Assembly (NCBI GenBank): GCA_036937835.1
Contig: CM072863.1
Location: 12,326,001 to 12,390,000, forward strand
DNA length: 64,000 nt
Direction: 5' to 3'
DNA from: Pampus argenteus
Taxonomy: Eukaryota > Chordata > Actinopteri > Scombriformes > Stromateidae
Under the pieces are notes generated by a model. That model worked only from the letters and a program-made list of their open reading frames with translations, did not search any database and was not told the origin of the DNA. The position numbers and the translations under genes were made by a program. This document shows, piece by piece, positions 13,801 to 28,120 of this stretch (position 1 is its first letter; every line of letters begins with the position of its first letter).

Positions 13801-15094
13801 GTGCTGGAGGACCAGGGGACAGGGGGGTGATGCAGTTGGACTGAGCTGCTCTCCAGCAATTCTTTCACAAGAGAGTGCTGCATGTCCCACACCCTATGGA
13901 GTCTGTAATGAGTTAGCAATCAGGTATGTAATAGAGGAAAAGTACATATTTTTTTTCTCTCTACTTCTCTCTACTCTATGGGCACCATTATCGAACCCTT
14001 TGACAAGCACTTGTCAAGCCCTCCGTATCTTATCACTTCAGCTCCCTCTCTCCCTTCCTCCCTCTCACTCAAACACCCGCTGTCTTTTTGTCTCTCCCAC
14101 CCCCTCTTTTTTCATTCCATTATATATTTATCTTTTTGTCCTGGGAATGCTCACCCCCACATCGGTTGAAGGGGAAGGGGGCTGGCTCAAGGCACCCAGG
14201 GGGAAAACATTTCAACTCTGAGAGCAAACTTAGTAGAGGACAGAGGCACAGCCCTCTAATGGGCTGAGCACAAAGAGGAGAGGCCCGCAGAATTACAATC
14301 GAGCTGTAGCGCGAACAGAGTGGAGCTTTTCTTCTCTGATCAAAAACACGTGTAAGGATTATATTTCAGTTTATCCATGGGCCCAACAAAACAAACATCT
14401 TCACCATCGATTCTGTAAAATTCCATCACACATTAGAGACAGGAGTAGACCGTTCATCTTATCTCAGAACAAACGCAGATATTGCTAAGGCATCACAACT
14501 TTGATTCTGTATTTTTACTTTTCATTTCCCCAAGTAAGAAAACACATCTTGACTCTGACAGGTAACTGAGGCAGATGAGTGACACATCACTCCAACGCTG
14601 TGTGGTGGCTCGAGACTCAGGTGGTAACAGCTTAATGCTCATTGGTATTCACACAATGGCAGAGAGAGGCAAACAAAGATGGGACTGCAAGCAAGTGAGA
14701 CAGACAACTATATGAAACACAGGACTGGTTAGTTTGTTCACTGCCACTTGCTTTATGATGAACAGGAGCCCATTGCTGTCGAACCTGAGAGAGTATTACT
14801 GGGCTGAATGACATGACCATATATACTGAATAGGCAGACTCAAAACATGCCTGTTTTGAACAAAACTATCCCAGAAATACAGAGGTAAGAACACAGAAGA
14901 GTAAATACTAACACACTTATTATCACTTAATACTGCTAATATATGTGTATATACAAAATCTATATAATATATATAAGTGAAGGCCTCTTCAGCAGTGAGT
15001 TTTGGGGAATCCAGACCTTTTCTCTTGGACAGCAGTTGAACTGTGCTTTACGATAATTAAATTCATAAATAAAGATTTGTAAAATTTAAAATCT

Positions 15095-15200
15095 TTTGAC
15101 TGTTGGTTGGACAAAACAAGCAATCTGAAGACGCCCACTTGTGCTCCAGGAAATTATGATCAGCACCTTCCATTATTTGGTGACACTGGTCACCTATCTT
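15095..15200 (-). repeat. Degraded teleost dispersed repeat, inverted copy
   Basis: GACTGTTGGTTGGACAAAAC followed by AAGCAATCTGAAGACG is the reverse complement of the same family as at 5521-5790. It is intronic in kazn. Confidence 0.6.
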
Positions 15201-16096
15201 TCTATCTCAGCATTTCATCTCACAACCAATGACACACAAGCAGGACAATTATTACAGTTGCTATAGAGAATCTATACCACCACTAGCATGTTTGCTCACA
15301 TCACATGATAGCAGATCATTATCACCGTCTAGACAGTCACATCACTGTCCCCGATTAGTGCACTGGCCCTGAGTTGTAGATGATTAGCAAACGACAAATG
15401 TAGCACAGTCTGGAACAGAGGGCAGAGACGGTCTCCACTTCATGCTTTGCACAGAAGGATCCTGTCACTCCAAAGCAACTGGTTTTGTTAAACAACATGA
15501 CAGCTAAGGCTTCCTTCATGACACCACAACTGCAGTCTGCTTTGAGCTATGTGAGGCAGCGCTTTCATAGGCTCAACTGTGGAATGCGAGGAAATTAATG
15601 ATTTTAGGGTCAAGGGTCGGGACGTGTCCCAGATACACATCAATAACCAGACAAATACTTTGATGATGCATAATTGTGGCATATCCCAAACACACAAAGT
15701 CCTCCACTGTCTCCACAACTGGACTGAAACCATATATGACCATGGCAAAGAGCTTACACCAGCGCAGGGACTTAGTTAACTCCCTTGAGTATCCAGCTCA
15801 CTCACTGCTGCTTCTATGGCTCATTTTTCAAACTTGGCCAAGTGTTTGTGTTGTTAGTTTGTTCACTTGTTTGGTGTTATTAATGGGAAGTTTAATTAAG
15901 TGTGCCGTGGCTGTGTTGTTAAAAAGAGCTATTGATAAACAGTCATCATGACTGTCTGCCTGGGTTAATTGAATATCGACTAATCCTCTGCACACTGCAA
16001 AGCTTTCCATTTTTTTCCCAATAGCAAAGTGATATAATGCCTTGCTCAACTATTTATACAGGTCTTATCAGGGGCATGAAGAAAATATCCACCATC

Positions 16097-16179
16097 TGCT
16101 AGACTTACTAATATAGTCTAGCATACACTGTGAGAAAAGATAAGATATAGTGTCTGGTCTAAATAAATTTTAGACCAGA
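16097..16179. repeat. Two adjacent perfect short hairpins
   Basis: The first has 9-bp arms TGCTAGACT (16097-16105) and complement (16115-16123). The second has 11-bp arms TCTGGTCTAAA (16153-16163) and complement (16169-16179) with a 5-nt loop. They are 29 nt apart. Confidence 0.85.
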
Positions 16180-16426
16180 AATCTTTTTTTTTTTTAAATG
16201 TTGCGCAAATTACATGTATATTACTCCATGCTGGGTTATATGCACTCTTGAGCCGATAAAAGATCAGCAACTATATTTCAGAGTAATTTCCATCTGGGTG
16301 ATGATGTGAGGAGACACTTTAGAGGAGTTACTTTAAGAAGAGAGTAAATTGATTTTACAGTAAAATCCAAGACATGTGGTGCAACCAAGTATACACATCT
16401 AACAAATGCAAGGAAAAGCAAGGAAT

Positions 16427-16780
16427 CTGTCTATCTGTCTGTTTGTCCTTCGCATTTCTCGAGAACCGTTCATCTGATTGACTTCATACTAGGTGGGTGT
16501 ACTGCCGGGGACCCAATGGCATGCTTTATAAAAATTCACTTTATTTATTAGTAAACTTTGAGTAACAAGCGAACGGCTAGCATCTGTACTTTACAACAGC
16601 AGGACGGGGCTTCAGGGGTCTGTCACTGCATGTCAACAGCCGAAGATTAGAGCTGTACAGTAAGTCAGACATGGCATGCTCTAAACAGAGAAAAGCAAAA
16701 ACATGTTTGGAGAAGCGATACCTTTAATATTTAATAAACTCTGAATAAACAAGTGAACAGCGAGCCGCCCAGTAAGGGGT
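16427..16780 (+). repeat. Probable teleost dispersed repeat with internal duplication
   Basis: The start GTCTGTTTGTCCTTCGCATT, followed by CTCGAGAACCGTTCATCTG and later TGCCGGGGACCCAATGGCA, is a signature I recall from many fish genomes. Within it, a block around 16549-16582 (AGTAAACTTTGAGTAACAAG, then CGAACGG) recurs with changes at about 16733-16766. Ends are uncertain. Confidence 0.5.
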
Positions 16781-19700
16781 GTTGAAGTGATGTCTGTCCT
16801 CCCCTTTAGTGATGCATGTGCATACTCGCTCTCTCTTACAGAAACACATACATGTAATCCGAAAGAGAGGGTGCTTATATTTAGGATGAATATGATTATT
16901 GCTGGCCTACATGGGCCCCCTAGTGGCTGTGCACCAGAAAGCTTTCCCCCTGTTTCCCCACTTATGGGCAGGCCTGAGCGTCAGAGAAAGTTTTTTCCCA
17001 TGGTGTGCTCTACAAAGAGAAAAAGTGACAGTGAAAACAGCATTTAATGTCATTTTAAGAATGGGCGGAATCTCAGACAGGCTGCTTCCTACTGGCAGGT
17101 CAAAAGAGATCCACTTAGGATGCACATTTTTTCAATGATGAATGATTTTTTCTATGTGTTGAATCAGCAAAACAGGAGGTAAAGGCCTGTTCTGAATGGA
17201 AAGTGCACTAGTAGGTTCTAAATGTCCCTTAGCCCTGAAGCTGAGACTTCAGAGTTACAGGATAACCAAGGATGTGGCAAAGAGACATTTAAAAAAATGG
17301 CTTAAAGGAGCAAATAAATGGTGCCCTTGCATTTTGCCATTTGTATGCCCTTTTCATCCTGAATCCACAGCCTCATTTTTTGATTTAATGTCCATTTACT
17401 TAGCATAATGTTTATGATGAATTCTTGTAGTTGTAGTTGTTGAAGTCTCTACAAACACCTAAGGGAAAATATCTTCCTCTTTAGTTGCTAAAAGCTCCAT
17501 GTTTACCTGTCAGATGATAATGTAATATGTCATTTAGTGCTGGGCAGGTGGGTTTAGACATTAATTTGCTGAAAATAACTACCTGCTATTGCTGAAAATG
17601 ACACAAAAGAGAAACAATAAAGTTGCAGAAACAAAGTCGAGCTGTAGAGAACTGCAGAGTCAAGTGATAATTTTCTGTGGTGAATGACCTCATTTACATC
17701 ACACAGTGTCATTTGATCCATTGTTTAAATAAAAACTATTTTATATTAAGGCCAATGTTGAAAATCTGTGGGCAGGATTGTTTTATGGTATCATTAGATT
17801 TACATTTTTGTAAATGTTATATTCACACAATTTGCCAAACAGACATTGTCATCTTGTTTTGTCTATGAACAGCCTCTTAATCTTTGTATTTACCGTACTT
17901 ATGTACAATAAAGACTTTTAATTTAATTTTCAAATTAAAACTTCTTATTTATGATAAGGACAAATCTGAAACTGAAATATTTGGGGTTCATTCCATAGTC
18001 AAGTAATTACAGGCCTCTTTCTTTAATTAGTACAGAGAATAACAAAAATTCCTCCTCTAGCAATGAGGCCCCTTCAAGACTTGTCTCTGGAGGTTTTTTG
18101 GTTGTTTATACAGTATATTCCACATAGACACTTCAGAAAGTATGTCTGAGTCTAAACCTTCACATACAGCATTTATGAATTTCCTAATCTCTGTGTGTCA
18201 AAATGTTCAGTCTGTTCCCGGCAGACAAAACAGTAAACATTTTTAGCTGGAAATGTTTCTTTGCAGAGTGTACTGTCTACATCAAAGAGTACACAAGTTT
18301 TGATTTTTTTGCTTTGAGGCAGGTGAATTGACATTTGGATTTCCCTTTGTGCCCATTCGTTGTTAACGTAGTATGTGTTAATGTGAAGCAGAAACAAAGA
18401 GAAACATAAAAAATGTGTCGCATGCAAAGGATGAAGGGGAGAAGTTTGAGTGAGCGTGTCCTCATCAAATTTACAAATGCGTTTTGAAAGTGTTTTGTGT
18501 GCCGCTTTATTTTTCAAACACGTATCCTTTCTATTCGTACATGTGCTAACATGGTGATTGATCCTCATATGAGGAAAGAAAAGGTGCGTGACTTAATATC
18601 GAATCTGATGTTCAAATCATCATTACGCGTATGCATTACTGAACAATGACTGAAAAGAAAAAAAAGATACATATAAACGATACAGTACACATGGACTGCA
18701 GATTTAACAAATGCAAATGGCACAGTTGGAGAGAAAAATGGGTGTTTATGTCTGTGACAGTTCGAAAGAAGCCCTTGTGCCCCAAGTGGTGACACACAAG
18801 GACAGAGAGGCATTGATGGAGTACCACAGTATGAAATAAAAACGAAAATATAAAAGACAATTGAGAACAGTCATGAAAAAACAAATCAAAAAAACATGAA
18901 AAGACAACATGACATTAACAGACAGAGATGCAACTACTTGAAATAAATCATAAAATATGATGGAGGGCCTGGGTGAGAAATTTAGTTAGTGAAAGAGGCA
19001 AAGACAGCTATGTATTGAGATTTGGCTGCATCAACGTCTTGGACAGATTTTGGTGAGTCTCTAGTGTTTATAACACCTCCCAGAAATCATTTATAATCTT
19101 ATTTATTACTTATAAAAGCTTTGCTCTTTGTATTTTATTCAGTCCTGCTGCAGTCAAAGAAAATAAATGTAACAAGTATTGAGTAACAATTTCTGACACT
19201 TCAGATCAGAAGGAAGAGTTCTCACCCTCTTAAATATCTGGTATGGCCTTTTTTGACCATCTTTAAAAAAAAAAAAATCTGAGTCTATTTTAAACATATC
19301 TGTGACATTTTATGAACCAAAAGCTGTTAGATTTATCTAAATCCATCTGTCCTCCAGCAGGCTGTTTCAGAAGCTATTTACATGACCACCTACTCTGAGT
19401 CTGATCCTGAATGGGAAGGGGAAGAAGCTGCTGTTGCACCGTTGAGATTTTTAAAAGGATGTTTCAGAATGGTAAGTTTGTGTCTAAGCTTTCTGACAAA
19501 GCAAAGGACATTTTTTTCAAATGTAGCTGGGGGATAGCTTGGCTTTAGCACAGATGTATTATAATCGTTTAGCTGAATAACATAAAGAAACAACGTTTTA
19601 AAACTTCATCAAAAGATTGAAGATTAAAATGTAGAAAATTCTGCAGCGTACTGAGTCTTGTTCAGCTGACAGTCTGTTATAAAATGTACTGAACACACAA

Positions 19701-20313
19701 CCGTTTGTTGATAAAAGAGGGAAGATTTCATTGAGCTGTTACTGACCAACAATTCCCATCCTCTGGAGGGCTCTGTAAAGATTTTTTTGGCTGCTGAAAT
19801 GCAGACCTGACTGTCTGGTGTGACGTAGAAATGAGTTCTGTCAAGTTCTTGAGCCACAAATTTCAAAATAGAAAATAACTTGCATTACTATCAACAGGTC
19901 ACTGAACAGTCCTCATCCACGGCTTAATCTTAGACAGAGAGAAAAACTTTGGACCTCTGAGGCTGGCCTACGGACGCTGAGATAAGATCTGGAGAGAAGC
20001 ACCTATTATCTGCTGTCAAACTCACCACGTCTGTCACACAAAGTCCTCCTCAAGTTCCACTCCAACGTCTTTCTCCCACCTCATACAGTCTGGTAATAAT
20101 AAAGAGTTCGACATCCTCTGCAATTGGAGATAATGGTTGAGAGGGTTGCAGATAAAACATGATGCTGGAGGTCTTGGTGACTATCAAGATAAAGGCCTGT
20201 CTGCCAGACTCAAAGGGAGAGAGGATGAAGGGATGAAGGAGGGGAGTGGGCTCTCATGAAGTTTAAGACCTGCGGGATGAGAAATAGACATCGCTGATGG
20301 AGAACAAAACTGC

Positions 20314-20333
20314 AAAAAAAAAAAAAAAAAAAA
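20314..20333. repeat. A20 homopolymer
   Basis: Twenty consecutive A on the plus strand. No retrotransposed body is recognisable upstream. Confidence 0.9.
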
Positions 20334-21030
20334 GAGATTCCTCCCTTCTACTGAGACCCATTTCACGGCTTGCCTCATTTCCCTTCAATCTCACTTTTGC
20401 TCCCTGCTGGCTGCTTCCTGTCATCGCTTCCTCTCCCAGTGGTCACCAGAATCCACTGTTAGCCTCAGACTATTATGTCTGCACATCCCTGCTCTGATCC
20501 TGCCATACCCTCAGACGGAGAAATGTAGACATGCAGAGAGGAACGTTGCAGCCGTCTCTAATGGCATGCAAATCATGGTGAGATCACAGCATCAGTGCAC
20601 AAGGTTCATGTATTGCATGTAGCTACTTTGCCGCTGTCTAATTGAGTTCTTCACCCCTGTCATTGTTCTCCGCTTTCTTCTGCGCGAGGTTCAATTACAT
20701 AGTGATGTTGAGATACCAAGAGATGTGCCTTTAGCTCGTGGGGGAGATGAGAAAGATAGTTGACAGTGTTACAGTCATCAACATAATTAAAGTGTCATTT
20801 AAATGAATCCAAGAAACATGGAAATCGTTGGGAGTAGCTGGTGGCAGCTTTATCACAGTCTTGATCTGAGAAAAAACACAGGTTATAACTATTGACCAGC
20901 TGTTCAATTGAGCAAAGGAGCTGTCTTTAGGTGATGCTACGAGAAGACATCTCTCAAGGTAAAACATTTCCTATAACATGTAGAGAACCTCATTTACTGC
21001 CAACCCTTCCTCCATTCATCTCGCTCTCTC

Positions 21031-21060
21031 TTTTCTTTTCTTTTCTTTTCTTTTCTTTTC
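21031..21060. repeat. (TTTTC)6 microsatellite
   Basis: Six perfect TTTTC pentamers preceded by a CT-rich stretch. Confidence 0.95.
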
Positions 21061-21736
21061 TCAGCAGCAGAGTGATTTTCAGGTGGCAATTGCAGTGGAA
21101 ATTACCCTGACACAGCTCTCCCTGATGATTTATGATATACGTTTAGTTATTTATTGGCTAATCATGGACTGCTGAGTGCAGGTCAGAGTACACCTCCAGA
21201 AGAGGCCAGAGCCAGGAGCCTTGGATAGACCTGCTGCCAAGCTTTCTCTGTGAATATAGTCAATGCCACTGACTTGATGTCTGGCGATATATATTTATCT
21301 TTATGTCAACCAATCTGATGTGCAAATCTCATGAGCCAAACTAACAATAAATTGATCCTACTTTTATGTATTGAGTGTGTAACCAAAGGCTGAAATATTG
21401 TATTCTTTTGTATTGGAGTCTTCTCAACTCAAGTAGGACTCAAGACTTCAGGACAAAATCAAGAGGTTGACATGTAGCACAACAAGCTAGTGAAACTCTG
21501 AACAGAACCACGTCCTTGGGCACGCACAGTGACCTTACACAGAACTACCGTCTGGAGACTGAAAACGTGATCACTGTTATTAGTCTTTGAGGATGTTTCA
21601 AAACAAACTAACCCCACCTAATCTTTGTGGTGACAGAACATGTCACCCAGTTCAACAGTGTGTCTCACTGATGTGTTTTTAACAAGGGAGGTCCAAACAA
21701 CAGAGGAATAATGTAAGTATATCAAGTCATTGCTAA

Positions 21737-21832
21737 GCTAAGCTAACCAGCTGCTGGTTGTAGCATATTTACCATACAGATATGTAAGTGTTATGAATAT
21801 TATTATCAAACTCTCTGCCAGAAAGCAAATAA
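21737..21832 (+). repeat. Teleost dispersed repeat (GCTAAGCTAAGCTAACCAGC family)
   Basis: GCTAAGCTAAGCTAACCAGC, then TGCTGGTTGTAGCATATTTA, then CCATACAGATATG and CCAGAAAGCAAATAA follow the order of a widespread percomorph repeat known to me from memory. Kazn intron. Confidence 0.65.
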
Positions 21833-21998
21833 ATTGTGATTGAGACTGGAAAAGACCACAGCCAGGTTTACTGTAGCAACGCAGGCAAGATGGATTAAGG
21901 GGGGGGGTGGGCGTGCATTACTGAGGACAGATTAATCCATATCTGACGGAGAGCTGTTTTCGTACAGTGTACTGATAAGGTGCTTATCCCCTTGTCGG

Positions 21999-22023
21999 TG
22001 TGTGTGTGTGTGTGCGTGTGTGT
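21999..22023. repeat. (GT)n microsatellite with one GC interruption
   Basis: A short GT run interrupted once by GC at 22014-22015. Confidence 0.9.
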
Positions 22024-22802
22024 TTAATGGCACATCTGCAAATCCTATTGTTTAAGAGACTCATCTCACTATCATGCGTTCCCACTCTGGAGGATAGTTC
22101 CAGTGAATAGCAACACTAGAGGCAATGATCACTCCATCACCACTTTATCACTGTCTTTATGCAGCTACTTTGTATGCATGCCAATATGCTGTACACGTTC
22201 TCCAATTTCTTCAGGTCTAAGTGGCATACTTATTGGTCTATTTCTTATCAAAAATGAATACTGCAGACAGAAAAAAAACCCTAGTCTTGTACAGTGAATG
22301 TAACTGTATTGTCTAGATTTTTGTAGGAAGCGAGAATAAAACTTTAAATAACTAAAAAACGTAAATCGATTGAATTGTACAACAGTGGTACCAGGAAAAT
22401 TCTAAATAAACTCCAAGAACTACAAGTTAAACTTAAGATGGGAATTACTTTCTTTATTTGCTAAAGCTAATACTACAAGATATGAAACTTGTTGAAAAAT
22501 GAGAAACAAGGGAAGCGGAGAGAAAGATAAATAAAGGAGACAAATGGAAAGGGGTGGAGACAGTATGAAAGAGAGAGGCAGTTGGAGCCAAAACATGTGA
22601 AGTTGCAAAGTCATTTATTATATTTCAACGTTTATCTCTGCGAGAGAGAGACAACTTATCAAAACGACTAAATTGAAAGACATTCAAGCGTGCAGTAGAG
22701 AGTCAGTAAAAGGAACACTGATGACCAGAACCGGCAGAAAGTCTCTCAGTATTCCAGGTTTAGCATACTGTTCTGCATGTTCTGCAAGCCTTTCATGCAT
22801 CT

Positions 22803-22822
22803 CACACACACACACACACACA
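22803..22822. repeat. (AC)n microsatellite
   Basis: Ten AC units followed by imperfect CACA-rich sequence to about 22871. Confidence 0.9.
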
Positions 22823-25800
22823 ACTACACGCACACAGACACACACCTGTACCCACATACATATGCACACACAGAGATAGCTCTAGCATTAAAATGCAAAA
22901 GCAATTAAACGCAAGCCACAACAGTGCTGAAGAAGTACCAACCTGACAGCAGGACTTTGATTATTTTAATTAGAGCAATGTGGCTAACTCACCCATGAAT
23001 ATAATTGAAGTAAAGGAGGTTCATTTTCCTGCTGAAAACCTGCTTTAGAACTACAACTACAGTTAAAGGGTACTTTACATATGCTTTAGTGCAAAAGGGC
23101 AAAGCAGTTATGCAAATGTGTTTAGAGAGACAAACTGTGCTGATGAGCTACTTTTGTATTATGTCTTTTATTTCATGACTCCAACTTATTCTTATTGTAA
23201 ATGTGTGTGATTTAAATGCGTTTAATAAGCTGGCTCCTGCAGGAGCTTGGAAATGCATTAATCTGCATGCTAAATTAGTTTGTCTGAATCCAAAAGTTGT
23301 CCTGCTCAGGGAGTTGAGCTCTTGTAAGGGATTATAACAGGGTATTAATACTAAGATCCGCAGAAAGCAAAATAATGTAATGTTCCTTTCTCTTTCTAAA
23401 TTTTTTGCATATGGGCAAACTAATTACCATAGTATAATTTTATAGTCCTAGCTGATTAAATGAATATGTTCCAGAGTATGTACCAGTAGCAGTTTCCCTT
23501 TGTGTTTATTGCCCTTGACAAAGGGGAAATATGCTTTTTCTGGTTTTCTGTTATTTATATACTGTTAAGATATTGGACATCTATGTTAATTATAGTCAAA
23601 TTCCAAAATGTGAAGTTAACGTATGCAGAAATTCTCCCTACAAGTCAAAAGTCCAGGCTTCAACCTATTTGCTCGTCATATATGCCCATAAATGGCTGCT
23701 CGTTCTGTAGCCTCGGTTTTTCCATGTGCTGTTTGGGATATAAAAAGATAGAGAGATATATCATAATATATATTAGGAGAGTTCTGAATTGTAAATAATG
23801 CAATCATATTCTACTAGCGTCCCCGGATTAAAATATAAACCTGAAAAAGTGTTTGGGTATTTTGTGCACACATATTTGGGTAAACGTGTCTGCTGTCTTG
23901 TAGAGGGAGTGAAGCAGGAAGGAGAAGGCCCATAAAGGCACAATCAAAGGCAGTTTGTTTATCAAAACAGCTTTCATTACACAAGTCTTTGAAAGCTTAT
24001 TGGTCATTCTGCTGGTCCCTGAAGAGACATCCATGACTAAACATAAACCACAGATATAGAGGTATAGATGCTTGGTAATACAGCTGAGAGCTCTTACACT
24101 TAAATACACTTACACTTTAATTGTTAGCAATTGCATCTCGTCCTCCACCCTCATCCTGCTGACATGTATAAACTCATAATCTGATGTCATTTATAATCTA
24201 AATAGTGTTGAAACATGCATTTAAATGAATGATACTGTATACCATATTGTTGTTGAGGATTTGTCATCTTTATGTTGTTATTTCCATAAAGCTCAAGCTA
24301 TTTTCTGCTCCACTACCTGCTTCTACCTTATATAATGCCATTCTGCTTAACCACCAAGTTGTTTTGCAAAATGTTTTAGGACTAATGTACTGGTTACACA
24401 CTTTACTCCCTGGTTGAAGCACAATCCTGAACAGAAATATAGAGGCCTGCCTTGCACCCGAAGAATAATAATTATAGCCACTTTCAAAAAGCACCTGCCT
24501 GGCAGTTTATGTCAGGGTTAGTATCACATTAAAATATCTTCTGTGAAGTTCATTAAAGCACCATCTGCTCTCCTAAAATATCACAAACCCTCATGAAAGA
24601 GCAAAATGGCACAACGGGGAGTTGTAAAAAATGTTTAAGATTCAGTAATCTGGCAACAGTGGTATTAGAAGATGCATGTATGTTGATAGGCTTTCAGCTG
24701 AGATCCCTGGAAATACATTCTCACTGAAGCAGTCAAACTGCAATAAGTGGAGCATCCAGGTGGAGCAGAGAGCACAACACACTAGCAAAATTCATACATG
24801 TAGAACTGGGAGAACCTAAGAGGATTTAGAGTAGGAGTCGAGGAGAGCAATCGTAATCATAACCATGAATACTGACAAGGATAGGAAAGAACAGAGCAGC
24901 ACATGAAGAACACAATTCATTACACAAGATATATACAGCATATGCAGCACAATCAAAACCAACGCTTCTGTTTCGATAATAGGCTTATAAAAACCTACTG
25001 CAATTGGGTTTACATTATGAGTGTCTGTATTTTACATTTCTAATCATATTTCCTGCATTTTACACTTCGCCCCAAGCTTCCTCAGTTTCATTTTAATACA
25101 CTCTGCATGCATTTAAGATGTCCTGGATGTGGTCCCCAGGAAGTCCTGAGATGTGACCGAAGAGATAATATATGAGCAACAGGTAAATTAAGTGAGAACC
25201 ATATGGCTTAGGGCTAAGTGAAGCATGATATACTACAGTATAATGCATCCAGAACAATAAATAAATACATTTGTGTGAGCTTAATATGACAGGAGTCTCC
25301 ACAGATGGATTTAAGTCTAAATTATGCTTCAAGGTGTAACTGTAGGTTCCTTCAGTGAAGGAAATGACAGAAGATTATGTAGATTTTACCTGCTGTAGCA
25401 CTACATTCATTCTGCACCAGCCATCGAGGTGAGACAACTGTACATTTCTTTAAGGTGTCTGCATAATACGTAGCTCTTATATCATAAGTTGATTTGGTGA
25501 ACTTGTTTGCAGACAAACTGCCTCCAGAAGGGAATCGTAATAAAGGAAACACATTAACTAACCATAGAAATAACACAATAAAGTCCCGTCTAATCTGATG
25601 CATTCTAGGTATTTGTCATTTATCAGTCATAGATTGCATAATCTTAATATAAATACAAAAGGGTAAAATATTTTTGCATGCTACCAAAATAATTTAGTTT
25701 GTTTCTAAATTTGTGATAGACAAGATAATGTGGAAAAAAAGTCTTAAACACTGAAATAACCTTATTACAATTACACACTCCCTGTACAACAGATGCATCA

Positions 25801-28120
25801 TGTCATATATTAGAATAAATAAAAGCAGAACTTCACAGCGATGTTAAGAGTACATTTTCAAAGAAATGTGAGCTAAGAGCGCATCTGTGGACAAACCCAG
25901 AAATGTGTGTGAAAAAAGAAAGGTGTGTGGAAGCGCTCTGGCCCGACTCCTCAGAGCGATTGCTTCTGGCAGGGAATCAGATAGAAGAGAAAGTCATTTA
26001 TATTTTCTGCACCACCCCACAAGCTGTAGAGGCAGGGAGCATTTAAATCTTGTCTAAGGTCAACAGGAAACTCAATGGCTTTGATAACAAGTATCCCATC
26101 TTTGATTCCACACTCTTCTAGTCTCTGCAGAAATTCTACCTTTGATAAGGGGTTGTGCAAGAGGGTTTATAGTAAACAAGACGAGGTGGACAATGACAAA
26201 TACCTGTCGTGGAAAAAGTTAAGATGAGGGAAACAAAAGGCATAACGACGTCATATTAATGTCCCCACTTATGACTGCTGTGTACACAGTGGCTGATGTT
26301 TTCTCATGAATCATTCAGGATGTCAGTTCTGTGGAGGGGACTCAAGCAGCAGCAGCAGCACAAGGAAGCTCACGTAAGACTGACTGATAAATAACAGACT
26401 AATGAATCACTTTGCCCTTTCTTCCTCTCTGAATACAGTCAAAAAAGGCTAAACTAGGCAGTGGGCTCACATATCTGACATGAAAATCTTGCCACGTACT
26501 GTAAGCTTTCTGTGGTTGACAAGGAAAGTTACTGAAAGCCGTGTAGCTACCTCTGCTCTGAATCTCAGACTTATGTGTAAGCAAGCCAATCCTAGACCTT
26601 TATACACAGCAGGCAGACCCAAACAACGACACGACAAAAGAGATCTAAAGAGTACAATGACCGTCAATCAAGAGAAGACTAATAAAGAGAGTAGGCATTT
26701 TCACTCCATCATCCAAACTCCCTCTGAAATTGAGGTGAACACCTTTGATCAGCAGAAAGATGCATGTAGTGATCTGGATCAGCTTTGTGACAGTGTACCG
26801 TGTTTCCACAGAAACATGCACAACCCAAACAAGCCAGACTTAAACATCCTGAATTGCATCAACAGATGGCTTCTTCAGAGACTGTAGGCTGATGAGCTCA
26901 CAATCTGGCATGCATCATTTCATCTGATGGAGGCCATATTGTCATCTGAACAATACCACCTCCATGTAAGAAAATAGCATTTGTTTGATTGGATTGGGAA
27001 TAATGCAAAAAAAAAAAAAAATAATGAATGTCCCTTATGGCATTTGGAAAGATAACTAATCCGTCATGTCATATAAGAAAATATAAATCTACACTGTCAT
27101 TTTATCCTTTCACTTGGCTTTGCGTAATCATCAGCTGTGACAGATGCGTTTCACTTTTATGTATATTGATTCATCTTTTTTGTGTCCCTGGTGTTTCTGA
27201 GTGGGTAGAAATGTGGAGACTGGAGAGAGACAGCTACCAACTGAAACTGCAGTTGTTAAAAAAAAAAGAGCAACCACAGCTCTTTGATGTCCAGCCTGCT
27301 CCAACTCACACTGTAACATAAAGGATGTAACATTAAAATTTATGTAAATGATTTGCATACAATAAAGTCAGAAAAAAAACCTTCAAGAAATGTCATAAAG
27401 GCATGAGATAAAAGCCTCCAACAGATTCAGGTAATAATGGTTTATTGGTGTTCAAACACCCAGAGACACTTACAGAACAATGACAGCCTCACACAAAGGG
27501 GATCTCATAAATGATAAACTACCTATCTTGCAGGTAATGAGATGCAATGGCTGAGGAAAAATAATAGAAAAAAAAAAATGAATCAGTTCTAGCAATCACA
27601 ACCACCTTCGTCATCTTTTTCTTGGCATCTCATTCTGTCTCGCTTAATAGTTTATTAGTTCATTATGTACCAGAGCTGAACTGATCCATTTTCTACCAAA
27701 CAATCGCAGGACAAACCAAACCTCACTGTATCATTAATCTAGCCTCTTAATCTATATTACTTTGCGTTCAGGTTTATATTCCTTCTTTGATTCTTTGCCA
27801 GTCAATAATGAGTTAAGGTAGATCGTCCAACACTAAAACTGAAACAACTAAACTAGCAGCTCACAGCTCTGCTACAATCAGCTATGATTTTTGGCTCATA
27901 ATAAACTTTTGAGTTTCATTTCTCCTTATATGATGCTACTGTAAGCTTTCTTTTGAATCTCTAGTGATTGTTTGTAGAGATTATGCTTTTTGAAACTGGT
28001 TGCTTAAAAAAAGATGCGCATCACAATGCTGAGTATGATGTGTGATTTACACTTGACTTAAACAATGGCAATGGACGGAGAATGGAAATGAGACGAGGAG
28101 TCTGTAGTCATGTTAGTAGC

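Noticed and set aside
17880..17930. AATAAA with T/A-rich context on the plus strand, resembling a gene end
   Set aside because: No exon or open frame upstream that I can support; such motifs are frequent in AT-rich introns.
25951..26160. Minus-strand open frame with protein-like composition (69 codons)
   Set aside because: No flanking splice sites that keep kazn phase and no recognisable motif.
26480..26887. Plus-strand open frame of 135 codons
   Set aside because: No similarity I can name and no promoter or splice context; antisense to the kazn intron.
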